Origin: Aliikangiella sp. G2MR2-5
Lineage (GTDB): Bacteria > Pseudomonadota > Gammaproteobacteria > Enterobacterales > Kangiellaceae
DNA: 64,000 bases
NCBI RefSeq assembly: GCF_015687155.1
Contig: NZ_JADPQF010000005.1
Coordinates: forward strand, 186,001-250,000
Direction: 5' to 3'
This document shows, one piece after another, positions 32,870-42,651 of this stretch (within the stretch, counting starts at the first letter, position 1; each line of letters starts with the position of its first letter). A model generated the notes under the pieces. That model worked only from the letters and a program-made list of their open reading frames with translations. It had not been told where the DNA came from and made no database searches. The position numbers and the translations under genes were made by a program.

Positions 32870-35050
32870 ATGGCCCAATCCTTTGTTAGTGAAAATCAGG
32901 TGTATCAGTTACTTTCCAGGGTTGAGCTTAAAACACCCAAGCATATATTTATCGAAAAAAGTGATTTAATTCAAAATGAGTCCGCGATAAAAAAGGCTGG
33001 ATTTGCCCTGAATGAGGAGATCCTGCTTAAGGGAATGGCGGATGAACTGTGGCATAAATCGGACAATGGCGCACTAAAATTTACTTCATATGAGCCAGAA
33101 AAGTGCCAAAACATTATTGATGAAATGAATAGTGAGGTTTCGAAAAAGTTTGACTGGCGTGGCATCCTGATGACAGAAAAAGTAGCTTTCAGAAAAGCTT
33201 CTAATGCGCCGAGCGAAATTTTTGTCAGTTTACAGAGAGACAAATGTTGCGGCGCTGTTATAAGTTTAGGCTTCGGAGGCTTACTGACTGAAGCCTGGGC
33301 CAGAGAGTTAAAGCAGTCTTTACTGGTGTGGCCAACATCAGTCTATTCGCCGTTAGAAGCTCTGGAAGAACTTGAAGAACATTGGTTAGGCAAGATCCTG
33401 TTAGGAAAGGTCAGACAAGAAGTCGCCTTAACTAGCAGAGCACAGTTATTGGAGTTTTTAAATAAATTGTGGCGCCTGGATCTGGTGATGGCCGACGAGG
33501 ATATCTCTCTGATTGAAATCAATCCCTTTGTGGTTGATGGAGAAGGCGAGTTTATTGCACTCGACGGGGTAGGCCAAAAAAGCAGTGAACCTCACATTGA
33601 GCCGTGTCCTGTCCCAATGCAGGATGATAGCTTTCTTAATCCGAGAAAAATTGCAATAGCAGGGGTTTCCGCAAAACCCGGGAATGTTGGCGGATTAATT
33701 CTGGAAAATGTTCGCCAATCGAAACTATCTGATGATGATCTGGTAATCATTAAGCCAGGAGTGGATTCTTTGGCCGGAATACGCTGTATTGCCGATATCA
33801 CAGCGCTCAAACAAGATCCGGTCGATATCCTCATCCTGGCACTACCTGCCGCCAGCTCGGTTGATATGATTGAATCACTTTGTGAGCAGGGAGGTGGCGC
33901 AGAGGTTGTCTATATCGTAGCTGGTGGAATTGGCGATGGTGCCGATCAAAATCGGTACGGTGAAAGACTGGAAACCCTGCTCAATTCTCGTCGCAAAGAG
34001 AAGCGATGGTGTCCGGCTATCGTTGGTCCCAATGGACTGGGAATGCTTTTAGCTCCGCTCAGGCTCAACAGCCTGTTTATTCCACAGCGAAAGCTTAATG
34101 TCAATTTTGATCCCGAATCTCAGGTGGCGCTTATTAGTCAAAGCGGCGCGTTTCTTATTACGCGGTTGTCGCGTCATTCTAATTTGAGCCTCAAATATGG
34201 TTTTTCGATCGGCAATCAGCTCGATATGAAGTTGTCAGACTTTATGGCACTAATGGCAAGAGATCGCAGCATCAAGGTTTTGGGTATCTATGTTGAAGGC
34301 TTTGTTGAGGGGGATGTGTGTGCTTTGGCGAAACTGGTGAAACAGTTCAGAAGTGAAAATCGTCATGTTGTGATTTACAAAGGTGGCCGCTCGGCCTTGG
34401 GTCAGGCAGCAGCTGCCGGACACACAGGTGCGATGACTGGCGATTACCATGTTCAAAAACGATTATTACAAAAAGCTGGGGCGGTGTTGGTTGAGTCTTT
34501 TAATCAATTCAATGCAGTGTTCAAATGGATGGCAGCATACCCTGAATTACATACTCTTGGTAAGCTCGCAATAGTGACCAATGCAGGATATGAGACTGTA
34601 GGTAGCGTCGATATTTTGGGAGATAACGATTCCGGACGACTCTACGAGTTAAACCAGAATAACCAGAACCAACTTCGTAAAGTGCTTGCCAGGCATAATC
34701 TGGATGGGCTGGCTGCTCCTGCCAACCCGTTGGACTTGACGCCAATGGCCGATGAGGCAGCCTACTTTGATTGCGTGCAATCGATGATAGAGTTTGGGGC
34801 CGGTATCGTCATGTTGGGTCTAGTCCCATTATCCGAACAGCTTGATACTCATCAACTTAATCAGGCCGAAGAGTTTGCTAGCAAGTTGAAAAAGCTGGCG
34901 GAATACAGTGGCCGTTTAATTGGTGTCGTTATCGATGCCGGCGTTCCATATCAGGCTTATAAAGCTGTCTTCGAAAAACAGGGGTTTCCTGTATTTGATG
35001 GTATGGATATGGGGGTTTTGGGTATCAACGTGTTAAAACGAAGTCGCTGA
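32870..35050 (+). CDS. ADP-forming acyl-CoA synthetase-like protein (fused beta-alpha)
   Basis: 726 residues from the ATG at 32870; alternative GTG and TTG starts lie 3 and 6 codons upstream. The N-terminal about 235 residues resemble the ATP-grasp (beta) subunit (IFVSLQRDKCCGAVISLGFGG, LIEINPFVV). They are followed by a CoA-binding Rossmann domain (KIAIAGVSAKPGNVGG, GPNGLGML) and the ligase domain (ALISQSGAF and AAGHTGAMTG, whose His would be the phosphorylated residue). Such fusions interconvert acyl-CoA, ADP and Pi with acid, CoA and ATP. Relatives in this order also include acetyltransferase-like proteins, but no GNAT domain is present here. Confidence 0.85.
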   Translation: MAQSFVSENQVYQLLSRVELKTPKHIFIEKSDLIQNESAIKKAGFALNEEILLKGMADELWHKSDNGALKFTSYEPEKCQNIIDEMNSEVSKKFDWRGILMTEKVAFRKASNAPSEIFVSLQRDKCCGAVISLGFGGLLTEAWARELKQSLLVWPTSVYSPLEALEELEEHWLGKILLGKVRQEVALTSRAQLLEFLNKLWRLDLVMADEDISLIEINPFVVDGEGEFIALDGVGQKSSEPHIEPCPVPMQDDSFLNPRKIAIAGVSAKPGNVGGLILENVRQSKLSDDDLVIIKPGVDSLAGIRCIADITALKQDPVDILILALPAASSVDMIESLCEQGGGAEVVYIVAGGIGDGADQNRYGERLETLLNSRRKEKRWCPAIVGPNGLGMLLAPLRLNSLFIPQRKLNVNFDPESQVALISQSGAFLITRLSRHSNLSLKYGFSIGNQLDMKLSDFMALMARDRSIKVLGIYVEGFVEGDVCALAKLVKQFRSENRHVVIYKGGRSALGQAAAAGHTGAMTGDYHVQKRLLQKAGAVLVESFNQFNAVFKWMAAYPELHTLGKLAIVTNAGYETVGSVDILGDNDSGRLYELNQNNQNQLRKVLARHNLDGLAAPANPLDLTPMADEAAYFDCVQSMIEFGAGIVMLGLVPLSEQLDTHQLNQAEEFASKLKKLAEYSGRLIGVVIDAGVPYQAYKAVFEKQGFPVFDGMDMGVLGINVLKRSR

Positions 35051-35178
35051 CACATCAATTGAGTCGCGTTTTACCATGTATTCTGATGTCTGTACATTCA
35101 GGTTGTTGTTCTAGTCGGTTATATGTCACTATGAAAGTATGCTTTCGGATATAAGATATTTTCAAACAAGGTAAGCCG

Positions 35179-35613
35179 ATGAACGATCCCGTTCTAGAAG
35201 CCTATGAGAGCGCACATTACTTTATTGAGGATAGCGAAATCAGTCTTCGTTTCGAGATTGGTAAGCTTTGCCCCGAACTGGATTTATGGTTAGAAAAAAA
35301 TGGATTCAACACGGCTGTTTTCATAACAGCGCATAACCCGCATAGTCAAATTTTAACGCCATTGGATAATTGCCAACGCCAATCCAAACTAGTCCGCGAA
35401 TTACTATCGCAGGGGTATTGCTACCTGAAAGGCTACTCGACAGATGCAGAGCATATCTGGCCTGAAGAAGAGAGTCTGTTGGTGCCCAACATGGATTTGT
35501 CACATGCCTTGTGTCTGGCAAGAAAATATCAGCAAAAAGCGGTAGTCTGGATTGAATATCAGGCAGAGCCTGAACTGAGGGTAGCCGTGGTCGAAACAAT
35601 CAATAATCAATAA
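35179..35613 (+). CDS. DUF3293-family protein
   Basis: 144 residues. The ordered motifs FITAHNPHSQ, NCQRQSKLVRELLSQGYCYLKGYS and WPEEESLLVPNMDLSHALCLARKYQQKAVVW are the conserved blocks of DUF3293, a small cytoplasmic family common in gammaproteobacteria. It follows the acyl-CoA synthetase by 128 bases. Function unknown. Confidence 0.85.
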   Translation: MNDPVLEAYESAHYFIEDSEISLRFEIGKLCPELDLWLEKNGFNTAVFITAHNPHSQILTPLDNCQRQSKLVRELLSQGYCYLKGYSTDAEHIWPEEESLLVPNMDLSHALCLARKYQQKAVVWIEYQAEPELRVAVVETINNQ

Positions 35614-35804
35614 TCATACTAATAGTCTGGACGATTGAAAGATTTTCGAATAATTAGAGCCGCCGCGGTACAATAACACTCAACTTGCGCTATATTAGTA
35701 TCTCAATTCTTGAATAATAATTATTGCGGCACTTGAGCCAATAGTTCCATACTCATTGTTGTGATCTTTACGCTGAATTAGGGAAAGTGAAGGCGAGGCG
35801 TTGA

Positions 35805-36734
35805 ATGAATCAATCTAAGGTCAAGTTACAAGACGAGCAATTTAAGCGCTTGGGGGGAGAAGCCCTTAAAAGTGTACTCAACGCACTCCCTGAACTGGCA
35901 TTTTTAATTACCCGTGACGGCAAGTATCTGGAAGTCTTTGGCGCGCCGGAAAACCTGATGGTTCGTCGCTCCAAGGAGTTGATCGGGAACTATGTTTCCA
36001 ATGTGATGCCTGAAGATAAGTCGGAATTTGTATTGGCAACTATTACCGAATGCCTCAAAAAAAAATGCAATGTAAACGTCGTATACCAGCTGGAAGTACC
36101 CAGCGGTCTCTGCACTTTTGAAGCCGGTGTAATCCCTTTTGAACACCCCGATCATATCGATGAAGCCGTTCTCTGGTTTGCCCGAGATATCACCGAGCAG
36201 GTCAAAAAAGAAGAAAACCTGCGACGGATGGCATTTTACGATCCACTAACTAATTTACCTAATCGCAGAGTATTGGATGAACGGCTAGAGGAAGAAAATG
36301 CTCGCTGTCGTCGCCACAATCAAAAGAGTGCGGTCTTTTTCATCGACCTAGATGATTTCAAAGCGATAAATGACAAGTACAGTCACGGGTTCGGCGACGA
36401 TGTTTTGGTGGAAGTCGCTAAAAGACTAAAGTTGAATGTACGAATAGATGATTTTGTCTGTCGGCTTGCCGGAGATGAGTTTGTGGTAGTGCTATCGATG
36501 ATCAATGGCGATGAAAATAGCGTCATTCAACACTGTACAGATGCTGCCAGAGTATTGCTGGATAAATTGTCTGAGCCCATTATCATTGATAACATTCGGG
36601 TAGAGTGCGAGGCGAGTATAGGCGTCCGTTTATTACCATGCAAACATCAAAAAGCTAAGCGAATTCTACGAGATGCAGATGATGCGATGTATCGTTCAAA
36701 AGAGAAAGGCTCTGGCCATATCTCTTTCTACTAG
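35805..36734 (+). CDS. PAS-GGDEF diguanylate cyclase
   Basis: 309 residues. The N-terminal PAS domain (about 20-135: NALPELAFLITRDGKYLEVFG, ending WFARDITEQVKKEEN) is followed by a GGDEF domain with FYDPLTNLPNRRVL and the active loop as RLAGDEF. The first Gly of GGDEF is replaced by Ala, which active enzymes often tolerate. The expected product is c-di-GMP. No membrane segment is seen. The N-terminus suggests a cytoplasmic sensor. Confidence 0.9.
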   Translation: MNQSKVKLQDEQFKRLGGEALKSVLNALPELAFLITRDGKYLEVFGAPENLMVRRSKELIGNYVSNVMPEDKSEFVLATITECLKKKCNVNVVYQLEVPSGLCTFEAGVIPFEHPDHIDEAVLWFARDITEQVKKEENLRRMAFYDPLTNLPNRRVLDERLEEENARCRRHNQKSAVFFIDLDDFKAINDKYSHGFGDDVLVEVAKRLKLNVRIDDFVCRLAGDEFVVVLSMINGDENSVIQHCTDAARVLLDKLSEPIIIDNIRVECEASIGVRLLPCKHQKAKRILRDADDAMYRSKEKGSGHISFY

Positions 36735-36786
36735 ATCATCTTAAGGTCTCTTAACAGGGTCTGCGCATCGAAATGTAGAACGCTAA

Positions 36787-37299
36787 CTAGCGACTTCTAA
36801 GAGAAGCTGCATGCCGTTTTCCTGTGCGCGCTAAAGGTCTATAGCCAACGGAAATGACTCGGGCTTCAGAAATATCAATAAAGTCTCGAGTATGCATTTT
36901 CACCAATAAGGAATGGCTTCCAGCGTTAAATGTAATAAATTCTTTGTTAGCAAGTTCTTTGGCCAGAAAAACATTCATATTGTAGAGTTTACCAAACGGC
37001 GGCATAGCTCCTATTTCACATTCAGGAAAACGATCAGCGAATAGGTGTTCTGGGACTATCGTTAAGTCCGGTGATTTAAGCAGTCTGGCCAGATCGGTTT
37101 GCAATAATAGATAGTTGGCCGGCACTACCACCATACTCATTTTCTGACCACTGCCAACAATAATAACTTTACTTAATTGTTCTCCTTTTATATGGGCTTT
37201 TTCTGCTGTCTCTTGTGCTGTAAACGCACTTTTATGAGGGATCAGATTATAGTCAATCAATAGTGAATCCAGATATTCGAGAGGACTAAGTGTGTACAT
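36787..37299 (-). CDS. YbaK/aminoacyl-tRNA deacylase-family protein
   Basis: 170 residues from the ATG at 37299, with AGGAA about 7 bases upstream (the open frame extends 16 codons further). The order HKSAFTAQETAEKAHIKGEQLSKVIIV, MVVVPANYLLLQTDLARLL and FPECEIGAMPPFGKLYNMNVFLAKEL is the YbaK/ProX editing fold. The lysine in QLSKVIIV is the conserved active-site Lys. It probably hydrolyses mischarged tRNAs, specificity unknown. A second, more distant member lies at 58.2 kb. Confidence 0.85.
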   Translation of the reverse strand: MYTLSPLEYLDSLLIDYNLIPHKSAFTAQETAEKAHIKGEQLSKVIIVGSGQKMSMVVVPANYLLLQTDLARLLKSPDLTIVPEHLFADRFPECEIGAMPPFGKLYNMNVFLAKELANKEFITFNAGSHSLLVKMHTRDFIDISEARVISVGYRPLARTGKRHAASLRSR

Positions 37300-37734
37300 A
37301 ACGATTTCCTGCTTGAGTAGCGGCACAATTAAGATGTATTGCCGCAAGTTGATTTACAAGCCTTTGTTAGAACACATTACAGCTTGGGTGAACAAGGCTC
37401 CCTTTAATTATGCTCTGATATTTTTCTTTTCAGCGCAACATAAATACACTGCTGATAACCAGTTGTTTTTAGTGCGTATTTGATTAGTGCACAAGGTAAT
37501 GTAAAAGCTGTCGATATGAGAGATTTAGCTGAAGTTCAGGTAACAATCGTTGCCAGGAAAGTGACATCTAGAGAAGTTTGAGAAGCTTACCTCCGGTTCG
37601 AAAAAACTCACTACGTACTTGATGGTGTAAAGCTGATCGTCATTGCAAACAGGGAAACTTCCGTCCTTCACAAATAATCTTTACCTTTAGGATTAAAAAC
37701 ATTTAATTGGTGCGCTCAACCTGATTCGTTATAG
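37300..37734. other. Intergenic region, 435 bases
   Basis: A divergent gap with no credible gene. A 63-codon plus-strand frame (37292-37483) overlaps the deacylase start and lacks support. The region should contain the promoters of both neighbours. Confidence 0.4.
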
Positions 37735-38367
37735 TTGTTAGTATCTTCTCCGTCTGGTAACTATTTCTTGAAGAATCAAACTTTGTTTTGGGAGTCTGAG
37801 CCGTTTAAGCTTTCGGTCGCAGAATACTTAACCCGAAGTGCCTTTAAATCAACCCCAATAGTACTAGAGATTCCTGATACAGACTCCATTGAATCGCTTT
37901 ACGACAAAGGTTGTGCTCAAGAAATATGGAGATTTTCAAGATATCCTAAAACATCTTCATCGGTATTTCGACAGTACTTTGATCGCGCTTTGGCAAGACG
38001 GGATAGTTTGAGCTTTGTCATTCGAGAACAAAAAGAAGGCAAAATAGCGGGTTTTACCAGACTAAAATCTATCGGGAAAATGAGAGGCGCTGAAACAGGA
38101 ACCTGGTTTCTTCCGCAGTATCAAAATAAGCATCTTAACTTTTTTGCCAAAAAAATTTTACTTGGGATCGCTTTTGATTTGCTAGAATTAAGTAATGTCT
38201 ACTGTTATGTAAGTCAGGAGAATATTCCTTCTATCAAAAGCCTTAAAAATATGGGGTTTGTGAGCCAGGAAGGATATTCAAGAGAAAAGCGGTGTGCAGA
38301 TGGAAGAGCTCAGGCTCAGGAATTTCTTTTGTTTGATAGTGCAAACTATCTATCTGTTTTTGGATGA
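37735..38367 (+). CDS. GNAT-family N-acetyltransferase
   Basis: 210 residues, apparently beginning at a TTG without a clear ribosome-binding site, so the start is uncertain. The order REQKEGKIAGFTRLKSI (beta-bulge region), GAETGTWFLPQYQNKHLN, then SNVYCYVSQENIPSIKSLKNMGF fits the GNAT fold of the ribosomal-protein/antibiotic acetyltransferase type (N-x-x-S-x-x-x-x-x-K-x-G-F motif). The substrate is not predictable. It precedes the QEGLA-motif gene by 55 bases on the same strand. Confidence 0.8.
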   Translation: MLVSSPSGNYFLKNQTLFWESEPFKLSVAEYLTRSAFKSTPIVLEIPDTDSIESLYDKGCAQEIWRFSRYPKTSSSVFRQYFDRALARRDSLSFVIREQKEGKIAGFTRLKSIGKMRGAETGTWFLPQYQNKHLNFFAKKILLGIAFDLLELSNVYCYVSQENIPSIKSLKNMGFVSQEGYSREKRCADGRAQAQEFLLFDSANYLSVFG

Positions 38368-38422
38368 GTCTTGCAAACAAGCCGCTGATCATATTTTTGT
38401 TGAGCTGGTTTATTTTTACTAA

Positions 38423-39685
38423 ATGATGGATAGTTACTCTGTTGAAGAAAAGCAATATCTGGTTGAAATATCTAATCAACTGAGTGAAATTGCAAATGAC
38501 CTCAATATACTAACGCGGCTAGCCTGGCCAGAAAGCGTAAAGGAAGAGTTTTTCAATTCAGGTTGTCAGCGTTTGCCTCTTGTTGAATATGAAGCATACT
38601 CTTCAGATGAGAAACTGAGAGCCCTTGAAGAATGTCGGAACTTACTTAATGGCTCCCGATTTGACCCCTGGATAATTGATAACATTGAGTCAGTTGAAAA
38701 TAGCGTGAGAATGCTGGCTTGTCTGGGAACGGAGTCTTTTTCTTACTACTCGCGAAAAGTTTATGGTTATCCAATGCAAAAACTTCGCGATGAGAAGTCG
38801 ACTTCTTTTGCTCTGGCTTCACAAATGCTGCAGCTAATTCAACCAATGGAAGGACTTTTTCTTGGCGAACCTCCTCCTGCCTGTGTGTTGGCATCTACTG
38901 TTGCAGAAAAAATGCAGGAAGCGGTTAAAAAGTTTGGCGACAAGGCGCCAGAAATAGTTATTGTTGATAGCCTTTCCGCGAATGCCCTCGCTGGTTCTGA
39001 GCGCGTAAGAATCAGGCGGAATGCATGCTTTACGGATAATGATGTTTTGCAGTTAGTTGAACATGAAATCAATATACATGTTGCCACACTGCTTAACGGC
39101 AAGCATCCTGATAATCTTGGAATTCTGGGTAGTGTATTGCCGAGAACAACAAAAACTCAAGAAGGGTTAGCAGTATTCGCTGAATTTATAACTGGCAATA
39201 TGGATATTGATCGATTCGCCAGACTCGCGCATCGTGTGATTGCTATCCAGATGGCACTGGATGATGCAACTTTTATAGATGTTTACCGTTACTTTTTAGA
39301 GCATACCGATAATCCCGAGCAATCTTTTGAGAATGCTCGTCGGGTTTTTCGTGGGGGTGTCGTTTCTGGTGGAGCGCCATTTACAAAAGATATTGTTTAC
39401 CTGGACGGTTTGTTGAGAGTCCATAATTTTCTAAGAGCTGCGGTAATGAATAAAAAAAGTCAGTTTATACCCTTGCTCTTTTCCGGACGCATGTGTCTTG
39501 ATGATATTGTCGTAGTTAATAAGCTTAAACAGATAGGCCTATGTGCCGAACCAATGTACCTGCCAGACTGGGCGGGTGATCTCCGGTTTTTGTTAAGTTA
39601 TCTTTCTTATTCATCATTCCTAAATTCAGTCGATATGACTAACGTTAATGAGCATTACGGGGCATTGTTATCTGAGCTCGTATAA
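38423..39685 (+). CDS. QEGLA-motif (DUF1704) putative metallo-carboxypeptidase
   Basis: 420 residues. VEHEINIH (HExxxH pattern) supplies two metal-ligand histidines, and TQEGLA follows about 30 residues later, the two signature motifs of the DUF1704/flavohemoglobin-expression-modulating family. Eukaryotic relatives are tubulin tyrosine carboxypeptidases (MATCAP/TMCP). The N-terminal about 110 residues are helical. The catalytic motifs appear complete. The bacterial substrate is unknown. It ends 15 bases before the convergent glycosyltransferase gene. Confidence 0.85.
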   Translation: MMDSYSVEEKQYLVEISNQLSEIANDLNILTRLAWPESVKEEFFNSGCQRLPLVEYEAYSSDEKLRALEECRNLLNGSRFDPWIIDNIESVENSVRMLACLGTESFSYYSRKVYGYPMQKLRDEKSTSFALASQMLQLIQPMEGLFLGEPPPACVLASTVAEKMQEAVKKFGDKAPEIVIVDSLSANALAGSERVRIRRNACFTDNDVLQLVEHEINIHVATLLNGKHPDNLGILGSVLPRTTKTQEGLAVFAEFITGNMDIDRFARLAHRVIAIQMALDDATFIDVYRYFLEHTDNPEQSFENARRVFRGGVVSGGAPFTKDIVYLDGLLRVHNFLRAAVMNKKSQFIPLLFSGRMCLDDIVVVNKLKQIGLCAEPMYLPDWAGDLRFLLSYLSYSSFLNSVDMTNVNEHYGALLSELV

Positions 39686-39700
39686 TATTCATTAAATACG

Positions 39701-40759
39701 TCAGGCGACTTGAGTACTTTTGTCGTACTCATTTAAGTGAAACTCTGCCCAGAGTCTTTTGCTTAAGCTTTCTAATGATTCTTTTTTGCGACTGACAAGC
39801 CATTTCGCCAACTCTAAGGCGACGTCTGGATATTTTTTTGGATTGGGTTGAGCTTTTTGCAACCATAGCTTTAGTTCCTCATGATTGAATTGATTGACGA
39901 CCATCGCTCGATCAATTTGAGCGAGAGCCAGAGCATTGGACTGTTGCTCCATTTGACCAGCAAGCGGGAGTACCATTAGTTTGTGTCCCATCTGAATTGC
40001 TTCGCTTGGAAGCTCGAATCCTGCGCCAGTGATGATCGAACCACATTCCTGTTGTTTTCTTTGAAAGTGATGACGCGAAAAATGATGCAAGTGAATATTG
40101 GAGTAATCGCTCGATCGATTGGTTCCATGAAAAATATGAAATTCAATGTTTTCAAACGGAGCGAACCAGTTTATCAATTTGTTTACATCGCAAAACGGGA
40201 AATAGACTAAAACCTTGTTAAGGTTACGACTAGCTACTCCTGCTCGATTATCGATAATTGGTGGTAGCATTGACTGATTAAAGTCACTCCAGTGTAAACC
40301 TATGGGCATATCGACAGGAGCAAAATTTTTTAATATTTTTTCTGCCAACCAGTTTCGACCGGCTACCGGGATCGTCTTATGAAAAGCCATCTGGTGCGAT
40401 AAGCCAATGGTTTTTATTCCTTGTCGTTTTGCTGCCCAGGCGGTTACCGGCTCAAAGTCGTTGATAACAAGGTCGTAGCCATCAAAACTAAAATCGAGTA
40501 TGTCGCGAATAAACCGAAAAATATTATTGTTAACAGCAGTTGCAACATAAGCAATGCGGCCCTGACGAATATTAAAGGTAAGTCCTTGAAAACATCTGAA
40601 GTCACCAAATGGCTCCATATCAAAAAGTTCATCTTTTGCTCGACCAGTAAAAACCCAGTCAACAGTGAGCCCGAGCTTTTTAAATACTTCGGCCATTAGT
40701 CTGGCGCGAGTGATGTGTCCATTTCCTGTTGCTTGAACTGCATAAAGAATCTTTTTCAA
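39701..40759 (-). CDS. MJ1255/VC2487-family glycosyltransferase
   Basis: 352 residues. The N-terminus KKILYAVQATGNGHITRARLMAE with GNGH is the usual opening of this GT-B family. GLTFNIRQGRIAY and DLVINDFEPVTAWAAKRQGIKTIGLSHQMAF complete the N-domain. The C-domain contains GAGFELPSEAIQMGHKLMVLPLAGQMEQQSNA, a nucleotide-sugar-binding block like that of MurG and MGDG synthases. It is probably a lipid- or glycan-linked transferase, acceptor unknown. It runs leftwards, with the PAP2 phosphatase gene 24 bases upstream, suggesting one transcript. Confidence 0.85.
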   Translation of the reverse strand: MKKILYAVQATGNGHITRARLMAEVFKKLGLTVDWVFTGRAKDELFDMEPFGDFRCFQGLTFNIRQGRIAYVATAVNNNIFRFIRDILDFSFDGYDLVINDFEPVTAWAAKRQGIKTIGLSHQMAFHKTIPVAGRNWLAEKILKNFAPVDMPIGLHWSDFNQSMLPPIIDNRAGVASRNLNKVLVYFPFCDVNKLINWFAPFENIEFHIFHGTNRSSDYSNIHLHHFSRHHFQRKQQECGSIITGAGFELPSEAIQMGHKLMVLPLAGQMEQQSNALALAQIDRAMVVNQFNHEELKLWLQKAQPNPKKYPDVALELAKWLVSRKKESLESLSKRLWAEFHLNEYDKSTQVA

Positions 40760-40783
40760 AAGTACTTTTTATCCTGTGACAAT

Positions 40784-41311
40784 TTACACGGCAAGGCCGT
40801 AAGCAATAAAACCGCATAGCGTTCCCACCAGAGCGCCGGCTAGTATGTCTCCTGGAAAATGGACGCCAAGCGCAATGCGAGAGATGCCAATTGCGCAAGC
40901 CCAAATGGACGCTAACAAAGCAAATGAAGGACAGAATATGCCAATTTGTACCAGCATTACGAAGGCTGCTGCGGTGTGACCTGACGGAAAACTGAATTTG
41001 TCGGATGGCTTTATTTTCGCGATAAATCCCTGGAGTGTATCTGCGGGTCGATTTCTTTTGAACTTGTTTTTCAAAAATATATAAATCGGTACTTCAAGCG
41101 AAAAGCCGAATAAGCAAGCCATAAAAAACTCAAACCCGATAGCACTGTTAGTTGTCAGCATGCCACAAGCAATTACCGCATACAGCCATCCATCGCCACT
41201 GGCGGAAACTGCTCTGACAATTGGATAGAAGCTTCTTCTGCAAAACTTCTTCTGACACCAAATAAACAACTCAGTATCGACTTGTTGAACTCTTGTTTTT
41301 AGTAAGTTCAT
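40784..41311 (-). CDS. PAP2-family membrane phosphatase
   Basis: 175 residues with about five hydrophobic helices. The three phosphatase motifs are visible: KxxxxRxRP as KNKFKRNRPAD, FPSGHTA, and ISRIALGVHFPGD (SRxxxxxHxxxD). These define the acid phosphatase/undecaprenyl-diphosphatase-like lipid phosphatases. It is co-directional with the downstream glycosyltransferase, hinting at a shared lipid-linked pathway. Confidence 0.9.
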   Translation of the reverse strand: MNLLKTRVQQVDTELFIWCQKKFCRRSFYPIVRAVSASGDGWLYAVIACGMLTTNSAIGFEFFMACLFGFSLEVPIYIFLKNKFKRNRPADTLQGFIAKIKPSDKFSFPSGHTAAAFVMLVQIGIFCPSFALLASIWACAIGISRIALGVHFPGDILAGALVGTLCGFIAYGLAV

Positions 41312-41605
41312 AGCTAATCAGCCTATAACCGTTACTTTTTAACTTAGCCTTCATTCGATATAGAGTTTGCTGGAAAAAAATGACCAAAAAATGACCAAAA
41401 AATGACCAAAAAATGACCGCATAGTGATACTGGTGTGACAAAAGAGCAAATGTGTTAGACGGTGGAGTCTGGAAGCGATATAAATGATTTCCGTAAAATC
41501 AACAAGTTAACTTCTTTTCTTTGATTTGCTTGGCACTTGTTGCGAATTTTGCGGCATAATAGCCGGCCGCAAAAATGAAACTTTATTAGAAGGCGTAGCG
41601 AGCCC
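41312..41605. other. Intergenic region upstream of rdgC
   Basis: A divergent gap. Apart from the four-copy 11-bp repeat no motif is recognised. It must contain the promoters of rdgC and the PAP2 gene. Confidence 0.5.
41375..41418. repeat. 11-bp tandem repeat x4
   Basis: AAAAAATGACC is repeated four times without a mismatch, about 190 bases upstream of rdgC and 65 bases before the PAP2 gene on the other strand. The 11-bp period (about one helical turn) would phase A-tracts and bend the DNA, but it may equally be slippage. Confidence 0.95.
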
Positions 41606-42508
41606 ATGTGGTTTAAGAATTTACATTTATACCGATTAACAAGCCAATTTGAACTATCTCCTGAGGAACTTGCAGACAAGCTGGACGAAAAGCGCTTCCA
41701 GTCTTGTGGCAAAATGGCTGAGGAGAGTGTGGGGTGGGTTTCTCCCATTCATCGTAGTAAAGATTATCTGGTCCATGCCGCCGCAGGCTGCATATTGATT
41801 TGTATGCGTCGGGAACAAAAAGTGATACCCCCAAGCGCGGTGAAAGAAGCGCTAGAAGAAAAAGTGGCAATTATCGAAGAGGATACAGGCCGAAAAGTAT
41901 TTTCTAAGGAAAAACAATCGCTTAAGGAAGAAATTGTTGCTCAAATGCTACCCCGAGCGTTAACTCGCTCAACGCATATCTATGCTTATATTGATACCAA
42001 AAACGGCTATCTGGTTCTCAATGCCGGCAGCGATAAAGTCGCAGATTTAATCTATGAGCTCATGGTTGAGTCCATAGGATCCTTTGGTGCAGTTAAGCTT
42101 ATTCCTGAAGATAGTCCAGGTATGATCCTTAATCAATGGTTAACAGATGGTTTGCCTGAAGGCTGGGAGCTTACCGGTGACTATGAATTGAAAGATCCGA
42201 AAGATGAGCGCGTGGCGAAGTTTAAGGATAACGAGTCAGAAAACATCGTTATCAATGATTTGATGGAAGATGGTTATCAAGTTAACAAACTGGGAGTGAG
42301 ATACAAAGGATTGATGCGTGCAGTGTTGCAGCAAGATCTGGTGATCAAGCAACTGAAGTTTACTGATGAATTGTTGGCTGAGAACGAAGATGTAGACGGA
42401 GAAGATGAACTGGTAAAGTTTGACGCAGATTTTGCTTTGATGACTCGTACGCTTAAAGACTTCATCGGAGAGGTTATCTCTCTTTTCTCGGTGCAAACAG
42501 CGGCTTGA
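41606..42508 (+). CDS. rdgC: Recombination-associated protein RdgC
   Basis: 300 residues, the usual length. MWFKNLHLYRLT, FQSCGKMAEESVGWVSP and the C-terminal SENIVINDLMEDGYQVNKLGVRYKG are typical RdgC blocks. RdgC is a ring-shaped DNA-binding dimer that limits RecA filament formation and is involved in replication-fork and recombination control. It has its own upstream region with GAAGG before the start, and no neighbour in the same operon is obvious. Confidence 0.95.
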   Translation: MWFKNLHLYRLTSQFELSPEELADKLDEKRFQSCGKMAEESVGWVSPIHRSKDYLVHAAAGCILICMRREQKVIPPSAVKEALEEKVAIIEEDTGRKVFSKEKQSLKEEIVAQMLPRALTRSTHIYAYIDTKNGYLVLNAGSDKVADLIYELMVESIGSFGAVKLIPEDSPGMILNQWLTDGLPEGWELTGDYELKDPKDERVAKFKDNESENIVINDLMEDGYQVNKLGVRYKGLMRAVLQQDLVIKQLKFTDELLAENEDVDGEDELVKFDADFALMTRTLKDFIGEVISLFSVQTAA

Positions 42509-42651
42509 TTTATTGAGTCGATGCGTCTTCCGGTGCGGCCTGGAGACAGATAAAGAATTACGCAAATTGCAGTTTCAGCAGCTACAATATTCAAAGGGGA
42601 GCCCTGTTTTTCAGGGCCTGTTGCAAAATCGTGATATGCGGAGATATTTGA

